64,000 nucleotides of DNA from Toxotes chatareus (taxonomy: Eukaryota > Chordata > Actinopteri > Toxotidae): assembly GCA_016801885.1 (NCBI GenBank), contig CM028890.1:10532001-10596000 (forward strand). Reading direction: 5' to 3'. Below, in pieces: positions 62,301-64,000 of the stretch. Positions within the stretch are counted from its first letter, which is position 1. Every line of letters begins with the position of its first letter. A program made the position numbers and the translations under genes. The notes under the pieces were generated by a model, which was not told the origin of the DNA, made no database searches, and saw nothing but the letters and a program-made list of their open reading frames with translations.

Positions 62301-64000
62301 TAAAAAACGTCATACAGCCGTAAGCTGTCAAAATTGGCCAAAAAAAGTCAAAACATTTTTTTACCTCAAAATGTCATAAAAAACGTCATAGTATAGTAAG
62401 GCGTCAAAATCGGCCAAAAAAAGTCAAAAAATTTTTTGACCTCAAAATGTCAGAAAAAACGTCATACAACCGTAAAGAAGCGTCAAAATCGCCAAAAAAG
62501 TCAAAGTCAAATTTTTTTGACCTCAAAATGTCATAAAAAAACGTCATAGTATAGTAAAGGCGTCAAAATCGGCCAAAAAAAAGTCAAAAATTTTTTGACC
62601 TCAAAATGTCATAAAAAACGTCATATATAGCCATAAGGCGTCAAAATCGGCCAAAAAAAGTCAAAAGTTTTTTTGACCTCAAAATGTCATAAAAAACGTC
62701 ATACAGCCGTAAGGCATCAAAATTGGCAGAAAAACGTCAAACATTTTTTGACCTCAAAATGTCATAAAAAACGTCATAGTATAGTAAGGCGTCAAAATCG
62801 GCCAAAAAAAGTCAAAAAATTTTTTGACCTTAAAATGTCATAAAAAACGTCATAGTATAGTAAGGCGTCAAAATCGGCCAAAAAAAGTCCAAATTGTTTT
62901 TTACCTCAAAATGTCATAAAAAACGTCATAGTATAGTAAGGCGTCAAAATCGGCCAAAAAAAGTCAAAAAAAATTTTGACCTCAAAATGTCATAAAAACG
63001 TCATACAGCCGTAAAGCGTCAAAATTAAAAAAAAAAGTCAACATTTTTTGACCTCAAAATGTCAGAAAAAAGCGTCATACAGCCGTAAAAGGCGTCAAAA
63101 TTAACAGAAAAAAGTCAAAAAATTTTGACCTCAAAATGTCATAAAAAACGTCATAGTATAGTAAAGCGTCAAAATCGCCAAAAAAAGTCAAAATTTTTTG
63201 ACCTCAAAATGTCATAAAAAAGCGTCATAGTATAGTAGTAAAAAAGGCGTCAAAATCGGCAAAAAAAAGTCAAAATTTTTTTGACCTCAAAATGTCATAA
63301 AAAACGTCATAGTATAGTAAGGCGTCAAAATCGGCCAAAAGAAGTCAAAAAATTTTTTGACCTCAAAATGTCATAAAAAACGTCATACAGCCGTAAGCTG
63401 TCAAAATCGGCCAAAAAAAGTCAAAACATTTTTTTACCTCAAAATGTCATGAAAAACGTCATAGTATAGTAAGGCGTCAAAATCGGCCAAAAAAAGTCAA
63501 AAATTTTTTTGACCTCAAAATGTCAGAAAAAACGTCATACAACCGTAAGGCGTCAAAATCGGCCAAAAAAAGTCAAATTTTTTTTTGACCTCAAAATGTC
63601 ATAAAAAACGTCATAGTATAGTAAGGCGTCAAAATCGGCCAAAAAAAGTCAAAAATTTTTTTGACCTCAAAATGTCATAAAAAACGTCATATAGCCATAA
63701 GGCGTCAAAATCGGCCAAAAAAAGTCAAAAGTTTTTTTGACCTCAAAATGTCATAAAAAACGTCATACAGCCATAAGGCGTCAAAATCGGCCAAAAAAAG
63801 TCAAAATTTTCTTTTGACCTCAAAATGTCATAAAAAACGTCATACAGCCATAAGGCGTCAAAATCGGCCAAAAAAAGTCAAAAAATTTTTTGACCTCAAA
63901 ATGTCATAAAAAACGTCATAGTATAGTAAGGCGTCAAAATCGGCCAAAAAAAGTCAAAATTTTTTTTGACCTCAAAATGTCATAAAAAACGTCATACAAC
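56320..64000 (+). repeat. Right satellite domain, canonical monomers with ACAACCG/ACAGCCG variants and a 1.07-kb higher-order repeat
   Basis: Clean consensus monomers return. Variants ACAACCGTAA (for example 57489, 57724, 59782, 61103, 63538) and ACAGCCGTAA (59932, 61328, 61630, 62702) alternate with AGTATAGTAA. A block recurs at 1072 bp: GGCATCAAAATTGGCAG at 61641 and 62713, and GTCCAAATTG at about 61815 and 62887, which equals 14 monomers. The array runs to base 64000 with no sign of an edge. Confidence 0.8.

Larger units (their letters stand above)
19934..64000 (+). repeat. 44-kb tandem array of a 76-bp AT-rich satellite monomer (continues past window)
   Basis: One monomer repeats head-to-tail without interruption to the window edge. 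Successive GACCTC starts at 63511, 63587, 63663, 63739, 63816, 63892 and 63968 give a 76-77 bp period, so roughly 580 copies fit. Monomer order: box A TTTTGACCTCAAAATGTCAT, an A-run, ACGTCAT, a variable 10-mer (AGTATAGTAA, ACAGCCGTAA or ACAACCGTAA), GGCGTCAAAATCGGCC, an A-run, GTCAAAA and a T-run. Four GTCA words occur at monomer positions 12, 24, 42 and 62, hinting at origin from a shorter unit. No gene, transposon or RNA interrupts the array. Open frames in it on both strands only translate the repeat. I do not recognise the family. Confidence 0.97.

Noticed and set aside
19934..64000. CRISPR-like array (regular repeats with variable parts)
   Set aside because: There are no unique spacers. 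The variable parts are point and run-length variants of one monomer, and the host is a vertebrate.

Overview
The window is nuclear DNA of a bony fish, probably a percomorph teleost. It has compact vertebrate-type genes with GT-AG introns, microsatellites, and proteins that match vertebrate families. No organism name can be read from it. The gene order adcy1 (+), igfbp1 (+), igfbp3 (-) matches the block known from human chromosome 7p (ADCY1, IGFBP1, IGFBP3), so this is a conserved vertebrate syntenic segment.

Layout. (1) 42-5557: last 12 coding exons of adcy1, the calmodulin-regulated membrane adenylyl cyclase (second membrane cassette plus C2 catalytic domain), with a 3'UTR of about 1.7 kb ending near 7290. 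(2) About 8391-9740: a small three- or four-exon gene for an acidic, coiled-coil-prone protein of about 197 aa that I cannot name with confidence. A perfect 14-bp hairpin lies just upstream. (3) 11690-13990: complete four-exon igfbp1 with TATA box, HNF1-like site and FOXO/insulin-response-like AT element. (4) 14070-19306, minus strand: complete four-exon igfbp3 with TATA box. The igfbp1 and igfbp3 transcripts end tail-to-tail about 0.1 kb apart. (5) 19934-64000: 44 kb of one uninterrupted tandem array of a 76-bp AT-rich monomer, roughly 580 copies, running off the right edge of the window.

How the parts relate. adcy1 makes cAMP from ATP in response to calcium/calmodulin. igfbp1 and igfbp3 are secreted proteins that bind IGF-I/II and control its availability. 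They are linked here by ancestral synteny, not as an operon. The array starts about 0.65 kb upstream of the predicted igfbp3 transcription start.

Most notable: the satellite has domains. Its edges are clean with different higher-order periods (about 2.27 and 0.84 kb on the left, about 1.07 kb on the right), while the middle is irregular in length and sequence. That is the reverse of the usual satellite pattern and may be either biology or an assembly artefact. Each monomer carries a self-complementary A/T palindrome, phased A-tracts, two CGTCA (CREB-type) half-sites and undepleted CpGs. In the genes, igfbp3 lacks the last conserved cysteine of its thyroglobulin domain (Tyr instead), and igfbp1 has LGD where mammals have RGD.
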